Part shown: in pieces, positions 1 through 7,097 of the stretch
How the letters are laid out: each line of letters starts with the position of its first letter
How positions within the stretch are numbered: position 1 is the first letter of the stretch
DNA from: CAYJXJ01 sp964374095
GTDB lineage: Bacteria > Elusimicrobiota > Elusimicrobia > UBA1565 > UBA9628
NCBI GenBank assembly: GCA_964374095.1
Contig: CAYJXJ010000117.1
Coordinates: forward strand, 1 to 14,461
Direction of reading: 5' to 3'
Length of the DNA: 14,461 bases
Position numbers and translations under genes: made by a program
Notes under the pieces: model-generated
What the model was told of the DNA's origin: nothing
Database searches by the model: none
What the model saw: only the letters and a program-made list of their open reading frames with translations

Positions 1-820
1 AGTGGTGGAGGTAGACCTCGGTGGACTGGTCGGGCGAGACCAGCAGGAGGTTGGGCTCGTGGAAGGGGAAGAACTGCATCTTGAGCTGGTTGGCCGAGCG
101 CCGGGACTTCCAGCGCTCCAGGACGAACTCGGGGGCCTCGATGATCTCGAAGGGGATCCAGCCGCCCGCGTAGGGTGAGCTGGGTTCGAGAGGAGTGTCG
201 TTGAACTCCGGCTCCTCGATGCCGGTGGCGCGGCGCACCACGGAGAAAAAAGGCTTGAGGGCGGAGGGGAGACGGGGCCGGGCCATGCGCCGGCCCAGGG
301 CGCCGGGCTTGAAGTAGGCGGTCAGGCAGTGGGTCTCGTAGTTCTCGACCTTGCGGACATTGGGAAATATCCCGAGCTCCTTGAACCCCAAGTTCCGAAG
401 GAGCTTTTGGGGGGCCGGCGAGAGCGTGCGGGCGGTGGCGTAAACACTCTCCGCCTGGGCCGTCTCCTCGACCAGGTGGTGGAGGCCCAGGCGGATCGCT
501 TGCTCGGTCAAGCCGCGGCCCCGGTGCGTCTTCTTGACGACGGCGCCGAAGACCTTGGCCAACTTATTTTCCTTGTCAACGGTGAAAATGACGGAGGCAA
601 CCAGACGTCCCTTCGCCTCGGCGGTCAGCCAGAGGATATTGTCTCGGCCGAGGGCCGAGACTGTTTCATGAACGTCGTAGATGATGCTCAGGGGATAGCG
701 GCCCTCATAGACATCCTGGTAGAGGGCGCGCAGCTCGTCGGCGTCGGCCGGCGTCGCGCGGCGGATCGAAACGCCGCCGCTGCCTTTGTGGCGCGACACC
801 GGCCGGAGCGCGTCAGCCAC
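1..820 (-). CDS. GNAT-family acetyltransferase-like protein, 3' end beyond the window
   Basis: The frame is open from a GTG at 820 to the left edge (273 codons, no stop). GTG is chosen because GGGAG lies 8 nt upstream and the start sits inside the end of the preceding gene (8-nt overlap, GTGGCTGA), suggesting translational coupling; a GTG at 799 is the alternative. The N-terminal half looks like a GNAT domain: a beta strand ending VSIRRATPADADEL, and the acetyl-CoA loop KKTHRGRGLTEQA near residues 100-112, which keeps the R-G-x-G-like signature. It continues with YATARTLSPAPQKLLRNLGF and FPNV, then a second region with FEIIEAPEFVLERWKSRRS and MQFFPFHEPNLLLVSPDQS. Both halves align by eye with the preceding gene (YATTRTLS, SYPNIR, VNFFPFSAPN, TSPDE), so the two are tandem paralogues. 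The acceptor substrate is unknown. Placement at the end of a LuxC/LuxE operon suggests work on that product, which is inference. Confidence 0.8.
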   Translation of the reverse strand, partial: MADALRPVSRHKGSGGVSIRRATPADADELRALYQDVYEGRYPLSIIYDVHETVSALGRDNILWLTAEAKGRLVASVIFTVDKENKLAKVFGAVVKKTHRGRGLTEQAIRLGLHHLVEETAQAESVYATARTLSPAPQKLLRNLGFKELGIFPNVRKVENYETHCLTAYFKPGALGRRMARPRLPSALKPFFSVVRRATGIEEPEFNDTPLEPSSPYAGGWIPFEIIEAPEFVLERWKSRRSANQLKMQFFPFHEPNLLLVSPDQSTEVYLHH

Positions 821-1874
821 GGCCTTCGCTCCCGTCCCGGGCCCGGCGGTAGGCTTCGATGAACGCCGTGAGGCCCGGGAGCGCGGTTTTGACGGCGGCC
901 AGCGCCCCCCAAGTCCGGGCGAAGATCACGAAATCGCGGCGCTCCGGACCCGCGTCCTTGAGGGCGGGGAAATAGCCGCACGGGGCGAAGCCCGCCCGAA
1001 GGATGCACTCGATGCCGCCGGAATCGTCGGCGTCGTTGATGACCTCGATGGTTGAGGCGCCGTGGGCGTGCAGGAGGTCGGCCACCCGGCGGTAAAGCCC
1101 CACCGGGTCCACGGGGCGCGCCAGATGCTCGCCGAGGATCGACGCGAAGCCCAGGTCGGGGAGCATGCGCGCGAAGACCTGGATTTTTTCGTCGGGGCTG
1201 GTGAGGACGGCGTTGGGGGCGGAAAAGGGGAAGAAGTTGACGGAAAGCTTCCGGCGCTCGCGGAGCGCCTCGAAACGATGCGCGGCCAAGGCCGGCGCGT
1301 CGAGGATCTCGATTTCCGGGAGGTCGGCGGCCGATTCCGGAAGTCGAACGTCGGCTCGGGCCGGGACCGCCAAACCCCAAGCCTTGGGCAGGAGGGAGTA
1401 GACCGGCATCACCGCCGGATGCAGGGACAGGCCGCGGCGCCGGCGGAAGGCTTCGGGCGAGAACCAGGCGGCCAGGGCGTTGACGCCGCCTTGGCCGGCC
1501 CCGCGGATATTGGGGTAGCTGCCCAGGAGATGAAATCCCGCCGAGAGAGCGGCGCCGAGTTGATCCAGGGAGAGGGTCCGCGTGGTGGCGTAAACCACCT
1601 CGGCGATCTTTTCCTGGGCGATCCGGCCGATCAAATCGGCGCAAAGAGACGGCCAGGAAGCGGCCGGCCCTTCGATCGCCAAGGCCTGGATCTTGGCGAG
1701 CCGGTTCACCGGATCGATGTCGAGAACCGCGCCCGCCGGCACGCCCGCGGCGCTTCCGGCCAGAGTGAGCCGCCGCGCTCCCGGCGCCGGGGCCGGAACC
1801 TTGGAGAGCAGTCGGCGCAGGGGGACCGGCAGTTCGGTCTCGGGGGCTTCGGCCAAATCGGGAGATCTCGTCAC
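813..1874 (-). CDS. Tandem GNAT-like protein with degenerate N-terminal domain
   Basis: The protein has 353 residues from a GTG at 1874 that overlaps the MFS stop as GTGA, with GAGG four bases upstream. The open frame continues upstream but reads nonsense opposite the MFS frame, so the GTG is preferred. The N-terminal half has the GNAT-like order: a strand with AVLDIDPVNRLAKIQALAI, a helix, then VYATTRTLSLDQLGAALSAGF. However, the place of the acetyl-CoA loop reads IEGPAASWPS and lacks the R/Q-x-x-G-x-G/A signature seen in its neighbour, so this half may not bind acetyl-CoA. The C-terminal half (about 190-353) again resembles a GNAT fold, with ASTIEVINDADDSGGIECIL, RAGFAPCGYFP and DFVIFAR. 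It is a paralogue of the next gene and a more distant relative of the 7097-8584 protein. Function is unknown. It may be a non-catalytic partner or a condensing or acyl-transferring variant of the fold. Confidence 0.8.
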   Translation of the reverse strand: MTRSPDLAEAPETELPVPLRRLLSKVPAPAPGARRLTLAGSAAGVPAGAVLDIDPVNRLAKIQALAIEGPAASWPSLCADLIGRIAQEKIAEVVYATTRTLSLDQLGAALSAGFHLLGSYPNIRGAGQGGVNALAAWFSPEAFRRRRGLSLHPAVMPVYSLLPKAWGLAVPARADVRLPESAADLPEIEILDAPALAAHRFEALRERRKLSVNFFPFSAPNAVLTSPDEKIQVFARMLPDLGFASILGEHLARPVDPVGLYRRVADLLHAHGASTIEVINDADDSGGIECILRAGFAPCGYFPALKDAGPERRDFVIFARTWGALAAVKTALPGLTAFIEAYRRARDGSEGRG

Positions 1875-3076
1875 GCGGCCTCGGCGGCCCCCGCGGGCGC
1901 GGGCTGGGGGTCCAGCCGCAGAAGCACGCTTGCTACGCCCAGCACCCCGAGTCCTTGCAGGACGCACACGGCGCCGGGCGACATGAAATCGCAGAGCCAG
2001 CCGAAGGCGAAGAACGCGACCGGGAAGCTCGCGGTCAAGATCGCCTGCATGAGGGCGAAGAAACGCCCCTTCATGGACGCAGGGACGCTCTCCTGGAAGA
2101 GGGCCACGAACTTGACGTTGTTGACGCCCAGGGCGGCGCCGCCGGCCAGGAGGGCCGCGGCGGCCGTGGGGGCATGGCCGGCGGAGAGGCTGATGAGGGC
2201 CAGCCCCATGGAGCCCAAGGCCGCGGCGCCCACGCGCAGGGGGGCTCCCTGCAGGCTCGGCCGGCCCGATATCCACGTCCCGGCGAGCAGGCCGAGCCAA
2301 AGGGCGGCTTCCAGAAGCCCGAGCGTCGAAACCGGGGCGGCGAGGGTGCGGTTGACGTAGAGGGGGAGCACGACAAGAATGGGGGACATGAAAAAATTCG
2401 CGACGCCGAAACAGATGAGAATCTTCCTGATAAACGGAAGGCTCTCTAGAACGGAAAAACCGGCGGCCTCCTCCGCCGCCTCGCGCTTGACGGCCGCCGG
2501 TGGCTGGGGAAACCGCAACAGGGCGTTGGCGCCCGCCGACAGCAGAAAGCTCGCGGCGTTGAGCCATATGACTCCGGCCACGCCGAGCGTTCCGATCAGG
2601 AGCGCGCCCCCGGCGGCGCCGGCGAAGCTCGCCAGGGGCTGGGTCGAGGTCTGCAGGGCCACCGCCCGCTCCAAATCCTCCGGGGCTGCCAGCTCCGGCA
2701 CGGCCTTGTTGAGGGTGGGGTCGAAGAAGGACTGCAGGACCGCCAGGACAAAGCCTCCGGCGCAGGCCCCCGCGAAACCCAGGCGGTCGGCCCCCAGCGC
2801 GGCCGCCATGACCGCGGCGACCGCGGCGGAGGCGAGGTCCGTCGAGACGAGAATTGATTTGGAGGGCGCGCGCTCCACCGTGCGGCCGATGAGGCGGACC
2901 AAGGCCACGGCCGGGAGCGCCCCCAGGAGCATGAAGATTCCCATCGACCGTCCGGAACCGCCGGAGGAGACGATCCACCAGGCCAGGGCCAGCTGATACA
3001 TCCGTGTGCCCGCCTGGCTGAGCGCCTGCCCGGCCCACAGCAGCCCGATGTCGCGGTTGCGAAGAATCAGCGGCAT
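1871..3076 (-). CDS. MFS transporter, macrolide-efflux-like (MFS_3 type)
   Basis: The protein has 401 residues. It starts MPLILRNRDIGLLWAGQALS, the usual opening of the MefA/MFS_3-type efflux group, where the first helix follows a short NRDF-like stretch. About ten to twelve hydrophobic segments follow, including YQLALAWWIV, GFVLAVLQSFF, DPTLNKAVPEL after helix 4, GVANFFMSPILVVLPLYV and a final GVLGVASVLL. ATG at 3076 is chosen because it precedes this conserved start, GAGG lies 8 nt upstream, and the gap to the LuxC-fusion stop is 10 nt. Longer in-frame starts would add non-MFS sequence that overlaps the previous gene. Family members are inner-membrane, proton-driven exporters of lipophilic small molecules. 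In this context it most simply exports the operon's product or confers self-protection. The substrate cannot be read from sequence. Confidence 0.9.
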   Translation of the reverse strand: MPLILRNRDIGLLWAGQALSQAGTRMYQLALAWWIVSSGGSGRSMGIFMLLGALPAVALVRLIGRTVERAPSKSILVSTDLASAAVAAVMAAALGADRLGFAGACAGGFVLAVLQSFFDPTLNKAVPELAAPEDLERAVALQTSTQPLASFAGAAGGALLIGTLGVAGVIWLNAASFLLSAGANALLRFPQPPAAVKREAAEEAAGFSVLESLPFIRKILICFGVANFFMSPILVVLPLYVNRTLAAPVSTLGLLEAALWLGLLAGTWISGRPSLQGAPLRVGAAALGSMGLALISLSAGHAPTAAAALLAGGAALGVNNVKFVALFQESVPASMKGRFFALMQAILTASFPVAFFAFGWLCDFMSPGAVCVLQGLGVLGVASVLLRLDPQPAPAGAAEAA

Positions 3077-3086
3077 CCCGTCAGCC

Positions 3087-5690
3087 TCATCGTCTCTCGT
3101 CCACGAGGCCCTTGACCTTGCCGCTGCGCGGGTTGCGCGGCAGGGCCCCGGGAGCGAGTATTTCAACGCTCAGATCGGCGAGGTCTCCGCAGTCCAGGCG
3201 TTCCCGGAGCTTGACCACGCGCTTGAGAATGGTTTCTCGCATGCGTTGGGCCAGGTGGTCGCGTTTGGCGGCGCTTTCGACTCGGACGACGAGCGCTTCC
3301 CCCCGCTGGTCGTTTCGGGCCGCGATCTGCAGGGTGGAGACCGGCCATCGACCGAGGGCCGTCACGAAATCGCCGTAGCGGACGTTCATCATCCCGACCG
3401 AGATCATGTCGTCGGCCCGGCCCCTATATTCGAGGACGCGGTTTGTGTCCCCGCAGGAGCAGGCCCCGGGGACTCGCCGCCCCTGGTCTCCCACCGCGTA
3501 GCGGATCAGGGGGAAGGCGAACTTGAGCAGGCTCGTGATGAGGATGCGGCCGACCCGGCCATCGGGAAGGGGACGCCCGCGCTCGTCGACGATCTCTAAT
3601 ATGTTGAAATCGTCGACCGTGTGGTGCCGGGCCCCGCGTTGAGCCGGACACTGGTAGGCGATCTGTCCTCCGTCGTTGGCCCCGATCACGGAGGCGATTC
3701 GCCGGAGGCCGCAGGCCTCCTTCAACCAGGCATAGTCGGAAGGGGCCAGCGGGGTTCCCGCGTAGACCAGCTTCTCAAGCCTGAGCCCCGGCTCAAGCTG
3801 CTTGGCTTTGCGCAGGAATGGGAGCAGCTGGGACGGGATTCCCTCGACCGCGTTGATCCCGAAGTTCTTCCAGGCGTGGACGAAGGCCTCGGGAGTCGAA
3901 CTGCCCGCGAAGGCGAAGGTGGTGAGGCCCAGCCGTTCATTGATGTGGTCGAAGGAGACGAAACTGCCGTAGAGATCTCCGGCCATCATGAAGTTGGCCA
4001 GCCGGTCGGAGGCTTCCAGGCCCAGGCAGCGGAAGACCTCGACGGCGTGCGAGATCATGTTTTCCCAGTCCCGGCCGTCGTAGAGGGAGAACTTGGGGGC
4101 TCCCGTGGAGCCGCCGCTGCGGGTTACGTAGCCGCCGGTCCATGGGCCCGTGCCCAGGCCCGAGCCCTGCGGGGGCATGTTGGCTTCCATTTCCTCGCGC
4201 GTCAGCGGAGGGACGGAGGGCAGGTCCGCGGCCGTCTCGATCCTAAGTCCTTTGAGTCGGCGCGCGTAGAACGGCGCGCGGCGCGCGGCATCGATGAGAA
4301 CGCGCAGGCGCTCGTCGATCCGGGCCCGGCGCGACCGCTCCGGCATGGCGGCCCAGGCCGGTGGTTCGGCGTGCTGAGATCGTTTAAGTACCAAATTGAA
4401 GAATTGGGGGAGGTCGTGGCGTCCGTCGTGCGGATCATCGATCTCGCCCTCCGCCATGCCGCCGAGGGCGACCACCCTTAGGGCTCCCGCCGCGGCGAGG
4501 TCGCCCGCGGCAGCCGTCCATTCTTGCGCCCCGGCGCAGAGGCCGACCGTTTGGATGTATCCCCGGAGGGATTCCAATTGTTCGATGACCTCTGTCGTCT
4601 TCTTGAAAGGAATCACGCGCAGGGTCCGGTGCAGCGGTGATGGCTCCAAGGTGCGGTCGTTGTCCAAAATCACAGTCCAATTAAGCGCCTTGGGCGATTC
4701 CAGCAGCATCCCCTCCCCGCGGCCTTCGGCCACGGCCGCGACGGACCTCAGCTTCTGAATCTCCACGGCTTGGTCGCGACCCGTTTCCCCGGCCGGGAGG
4801 CGACGCTGAAGGCGTTCAAGCTGATTCGCGAGGGCTTCCGCCAGGGCCCGAGCCAGCCTAGCGCCTTCAGCGTAGCACGCCTGCGGCGCGGTGCAGGCGT
4901 TTTGGTCCCAGATCGATATTTCCTCGGCGAGCCGGGCCGCCACGCTGGCCAAGCCCTCCTCGGCCGCTCCCGCGCGCGTGACGACGGCCAGGCTCAATTT
5001 GGGCCCGAACACGATGAGTCGGGTTCGGGCCGGGAGGCCGTCGCGGTAGGCGCGCACCGCCTCCTCGCCTCCCCAGACCACGATCCCGTCCACGCGCTTC
5101 TTGAGCTCGGCGATGACGTCCTTCTGGCCGGAGGAATACTCGACGACCGCCAGGCGCTTGCGGATGAGCCCTTCCGGGTCGCAGTCCTCGAGCGAGCGCA
5201 GCAGCTCGGGCAGGAACACCGTTTCCGTGGAGGACATCTTGAGGATGTTCACGTTGCGGGTGATCAGCCCTTCGGCGAGAGAACCGGCCGCTCCGACGAA
5301 AACGTTTCCGGCCAGCACGTGCAGCATGACCCCCAGCGGTTCGGCCGAGAGGCCGCCGCAGGAGTCGAGGGCCGCCGGGACCTCGGTCGCGAGTTTGCGC
5401 CGCAGGAACTCGGGGTTGAAGGTCCAGCACAGCTCCCGGATTCCGCGGCGGACCATCGCCGGGGAGAAGCCGGTGGCGCCGGGCAGGAGTTTCTCGGCGC
5501 GGCGCCGGGGTCCGTACCGGGGATCCGCCCTGCGCGGGGCTACACCGCCCTGGACGCGATGGAGGGGGTCATGCCGCCCTGCCGGGGGGGCCCCCCGCTG
5601 GGGGGCCGCCGCTAGGCAAAGCCCCGCGGCGGCTGCCCTGGTGAGCGCCCCGGATTTCCACTTCCCAAAAATATACTGCCGTTGGCTCAT
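3087..5690 (-). CDS. luxC: LuxC acyl-CoA reductase fused to PaaK/LuxE-like adenylating domain
   Basis: The protein has 867 residues from ATG 5690; a TTG at 5705 lies inside the palindrome and is less likely. Residues about 70-435 match LuxC: ATGFSPAMV, LGVMLHVLAGNVFVGAAGSL, ITRNVNILKMSSTETVF, VVWGGEEAV, FGPKLSLAVV, the active-site stretch WDQNACTAPQ with nucleophilic Cys266, and a terminal DPHDGRHDLPQFFNLV. LuxC reduces activated acyl groups to aldehydes with NADPH through an acyl-cysteine. Residues about 445-867 are a PaaK-like AMP-forming domain: P-loop SGGSTGAPK (525-533), YAVGDQG (motif A7), CSCG, and a C-terminal PRNPRSGK carrying the usual adenylation lysine. The A5 region reads IGANDGG instead of a YGT-like motif, so this domain may be altered. 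The N-terminal 65 residues are alanine/proline/arginine-rich, lie on hairpin-forming G/C runs (5584-5633) and do not look like LuxC, so sequence error or a wrong start is possible. The gene is 58 nt downstream of luxE and 10 nt upstream of the MFS gene. Confidence 0.88.
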   Translation of the reverse strand: MSQRQYIFGKWKSGALTRAAAAGLCLAAAPQRGAPPAGRHDPLHRVQGGVAPRRADPRYGPRRRAEKLLPGATGFSPAMVRRGIRELCWTFNPEFLRRKLATEVPAALDSCGGLSAEPLGVMLHVLAGNVFVGAAGSLAEGLITRNVNILKMSSTETVFLPELLRSLEDCDPEGLIRKRLAVVEYSSGQKDVIAELKKRVDGIVVWGGEEAVRAYRDGLPARTRLIVFGPKLSLAVVTRAGAAEEGLASVAARLAEEISIWDQNACTAPQACYAEGARLARALAEALANQLERLQRRLPAGETGRDQAVEIQKLRSVAAVAEGRGEGMLLESPKALNWTVILDNDRTLEPSPLHRTLRVIPFKKTTEVIEQLESLRGYIQTVGLCAGAQEWTAAAGDLAAAGALRVVALGGMAEGEIDDPHDGRHDLPQFFNLVLKRSQHAEPPAWAAMPERSRRARIDERLRVLIDAARRAPFYARRLKGLRIETAADLPSVPPLTREEMEANMPPQGSGLGTGPWTGGYVTRSGGSTGAPKFSLYDGRDWENMISHAVEVFRCLGLEASDRLANFMMAGDLYGSFVSFDHINERLGLTTFAFAGSSTPEAFVHAWKNFGINAVEGIPSQLLPFLRKAKQLEPGLRLEKLVYAGTPLAPSDYAWLKEACGLRRIASVIGANDGGQIAYQCPAQRGARHHTVDDFNILEIVDERGRPLPDGRVGRILITSLLKFAFPLIRYAVGDQGRRVPGACSCGDTNRVLEYRGRADDMISVGMMNVRYGDFVTALGRWPVSTLQIAARNDQRGEALVVRVESAAKRDHLAQRMRETILKRVVKLRERLDCGDLADLSVEILAPGALPRNPRSGKVKGLVDERR
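5584..5633. repeat. Nested G/C-run inverted repeats inside the LuxC N-terminus
   Basis: A run of seven G (5584-5590) is followed by CCCCCC-GCT-GGGGGG (5591-5605) and then GCCGCCGC (5605-5612) facing GCGGCGGC (5626-5633). These are perfect hairpins with short loops. They fall in the part of the LuxC gene whose translation does not resemble the family. Such runs are typical places for sequencing or assembly error. They could also be a real strong mRNA structure close to the start codon. Only the annotated frame stays open through the stretch; both other frames meet stops downstream. Confidence 0.5.
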
Positions 5691-5703
5691 TCGTTGATCC
5701 CGC

Positions 5704-5723
5704 AACTGTACGCGCGTACAGTT
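5704..5723. promoter_or_regulatory. Perfect 20-bp palindrome, lux-box-like operator candidate
   Basis: AACTGTACGCGCGTACAGTT is its own reverse complement over all 20 positions. Against the Vibrio fischeri lux box as remembered (ACCTGTAGGATCGTACAGGT) it matches 15 of 20, including the flanking CTGTA and TACAG half-sites that LuxR-type proteins contact. It lies in the 58-nt space between luxE and the LuxC fusion, 13 nt before the ATG at 5690. A classical activator site would sit about 42 nt before a transcription start, which this position does not obviously allow, so repression or an RNA hairpin (8-bp stem, GCGC loop) near the start codon are alternatives. No T-run follows, so it is not an intrinsic terminator. 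A near-identical copy is at 12145. Confidence 0.5.
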
Positions 5724-5748
5724 CGACCGTCGGGAATGATCGTCATTC

Positions 5749-7097
5749 CTAGTTTCTCTTCACGATCTCGCCTGCCGTGATCGCGCAGCCCTTATTCTTC
5801 GTCAGCCCGCCGCGTCCCACCAGAGTGAAGGTGGGGGAGTTGTAGCCGCACGGACAAGGCCGGGGGTCCAGGAAGCCCAGGTCGGTGGTCAAGAGCGCCA
5901 GGTTGGGCATCATCGCGTTGTAGGGGGTCACCAACTCGAGAAGTCCGGTCTTGCCGGAGGGCAGGAGCTTCAGGGTCTCGGGGTCGCGGACATAGACCCG
6001 GTTGAAGGCCGGGACATGGAAGCGGTGCCTGCGGCATTCCATGTAGGGGGCCGAGTGTTCGGCCATGCCATAGCCGTCGCGGGGTTTTTTACTGGGGGGT
6101 GCAGATCACAAACGGGAACGCCAGCGAGTAACAGCAGCGATTACCGAATTTGCAGAAACCCGCCGACCACAAACNNNNNNNNNNCGGCTTCTGGGGGGCT
6201 CGGGGGCTTGGGTTGCTTTCCCCGGGGGCCGGGGGCGGTCTCGGGCGGGGGGCGGGTTGCCTTTTTTGTGGGGGGGGCCCTCCCCCCCCCCCCCCCCGCC
6301 GGCCCCCCCGCCCGGGGGGCCCCCCCCCCCCCCACCCCCGCGACTCTCTTGCGGAACTCCTCTCTCGTAACTTTCTTGTCCTCCGCCGCCTTCCAGCCTC
6401 CCCCCGTCACCATCCAACTTCCTTTGGGGAGCGTGACACGTTCCGTCAGCCCTTCCAGAAATTCGTACATAAAACTCGGTATCCCGAACATCCTCACCGG
6501 CCTGCCCTCCGCCGCGAATTCCCTCAGCACGGCGAGGGCTTCCTCGCGCCGGAACTCCCACGCGCCGGCCGCATTCTTGCGCACCGTGTAGTGCGCGCGC
6601 GCGGCGGGGGCGAAGCGCTGCTGGTTCTTATCCGAAAAGGCGATGCCCAGATCCTTGGCCTCCTCCGGGTCATAGACGAACATCATGTAGTTCGTGGGTT
6701 CCGAGGAGACCAGGCCTTCCTGCGACCACTGGGTGTCGAGCATGCCCTGCACCCGGTCGAGGCTCGGCTGGTCGAACCAGATCTGGGTCTTGAGGCCGCG
6801 GGTCCCGGAGGAGGTCAGGCGAAGCACGGCGCGGCGGTGCGGGAGCGAGGTCAAGAGGTAGCGCTTCATGGCCTGCACGCCGAGCATGGGGATGCGGGCG
6901 ATGTCGGCTTCGCGGCGGATCGAGCGCGGGTCGAACCCCCGGCGCCGGTAGAGGGCGCCCAACTCCGGCGAGTTGCGGGAATGAAAGACCGCGAACTCCC
7001 GGCAGGCCGCAACCATGAGCGCGCGGTTTTCTTGATTCCAGATGTGGGGATTCGGGTAGCGGCGAATCGCCTCGGCGTTGGGAAAACGGGGGATCAT
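5749..7097 (-). CDS. luxE: LuxE-type acyl-protein synthetase, interrupted by an assembly gap
   Basis: Two in-line pieces belong to one gene. The N-terminal piece (about 253 residues, ATG 7097 to about 6339) starts MIPRFPNAEAIRRY and contains the adenylate-forming loop RLTSSGTRGLKTQIWFD (93-109), MFGIPSFMYEFLE, and the LuxE hallmark WMVTGGGWKAAEDKKVTREEF. The C-terminal piece (about 6084 to 5749) reads DGYGMAEHSAPYMECRRHRF, then LVTPYNAMMPNLALLTTDLG, CPCG, and LVGRGGLTKNKGCAITAGEIV. The cysteine of KGCA, 11 residues from the end, corresponds in position to the acyl-accepting cysteine near the C-terminus of LuxE. Adding about 16 residues for the missing middle gives roughly 380, the usual LuxE length, so the gene was probably intact. 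Between the pieces lie 10 N and unreliable sequence. LuxE activates an acid as acyl-AMP and hands the acyl group to LuxC. The start overlaps the previous stop as TGATG. Confidence 0.88.
6085..6338. other. Scaffold gap (10 N at 6175-6184) with unreliable flanks
   Basis: Coding homology to LuxE stops abruptly at about 6084 on one side and about 6339 on the other, although only some 15-20 residues should separate the two pieces. The left flank (6085-6174) is unusually A/T-rich for this window. The right flank (6185-6338) is almost entirely G and C homopolymers with runs of up to about 15 C. This looks like low-quality contig ends rather than biology. Translations across it are meaningless. Confidence 0.85.

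Noticed and set aside
1062..2360. 432-codon rightward open frame
   Set aside because: It is antisense to the GNAT-like and MFS genes, and the translation is low-complexity without motifs.
1875..3038. Upstream extension of the GNAT-like gene frame to position 3038
   Set aside because: The extension is an out-of-frame reading of the MFS gene. The GTG at 1874 overlapping the MFS stop is a better start.
5510..5640. Frameshift splitting the LuxC gene
   Set aside because: Only the annotated frame is open through the region; both alternatives meet stops, so no clear frameshift can be shown even though the N-terminus is unusual.
5704..5723. Intrinsic terminator after luxE
   Set aside because: The hairpin is not followed by a T-run on either strand.
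6141..6591. Open frames through the N gap in both directions
   Set aside because: They are made from N and G/C homopolymer sequence, so the translations are artefacts.
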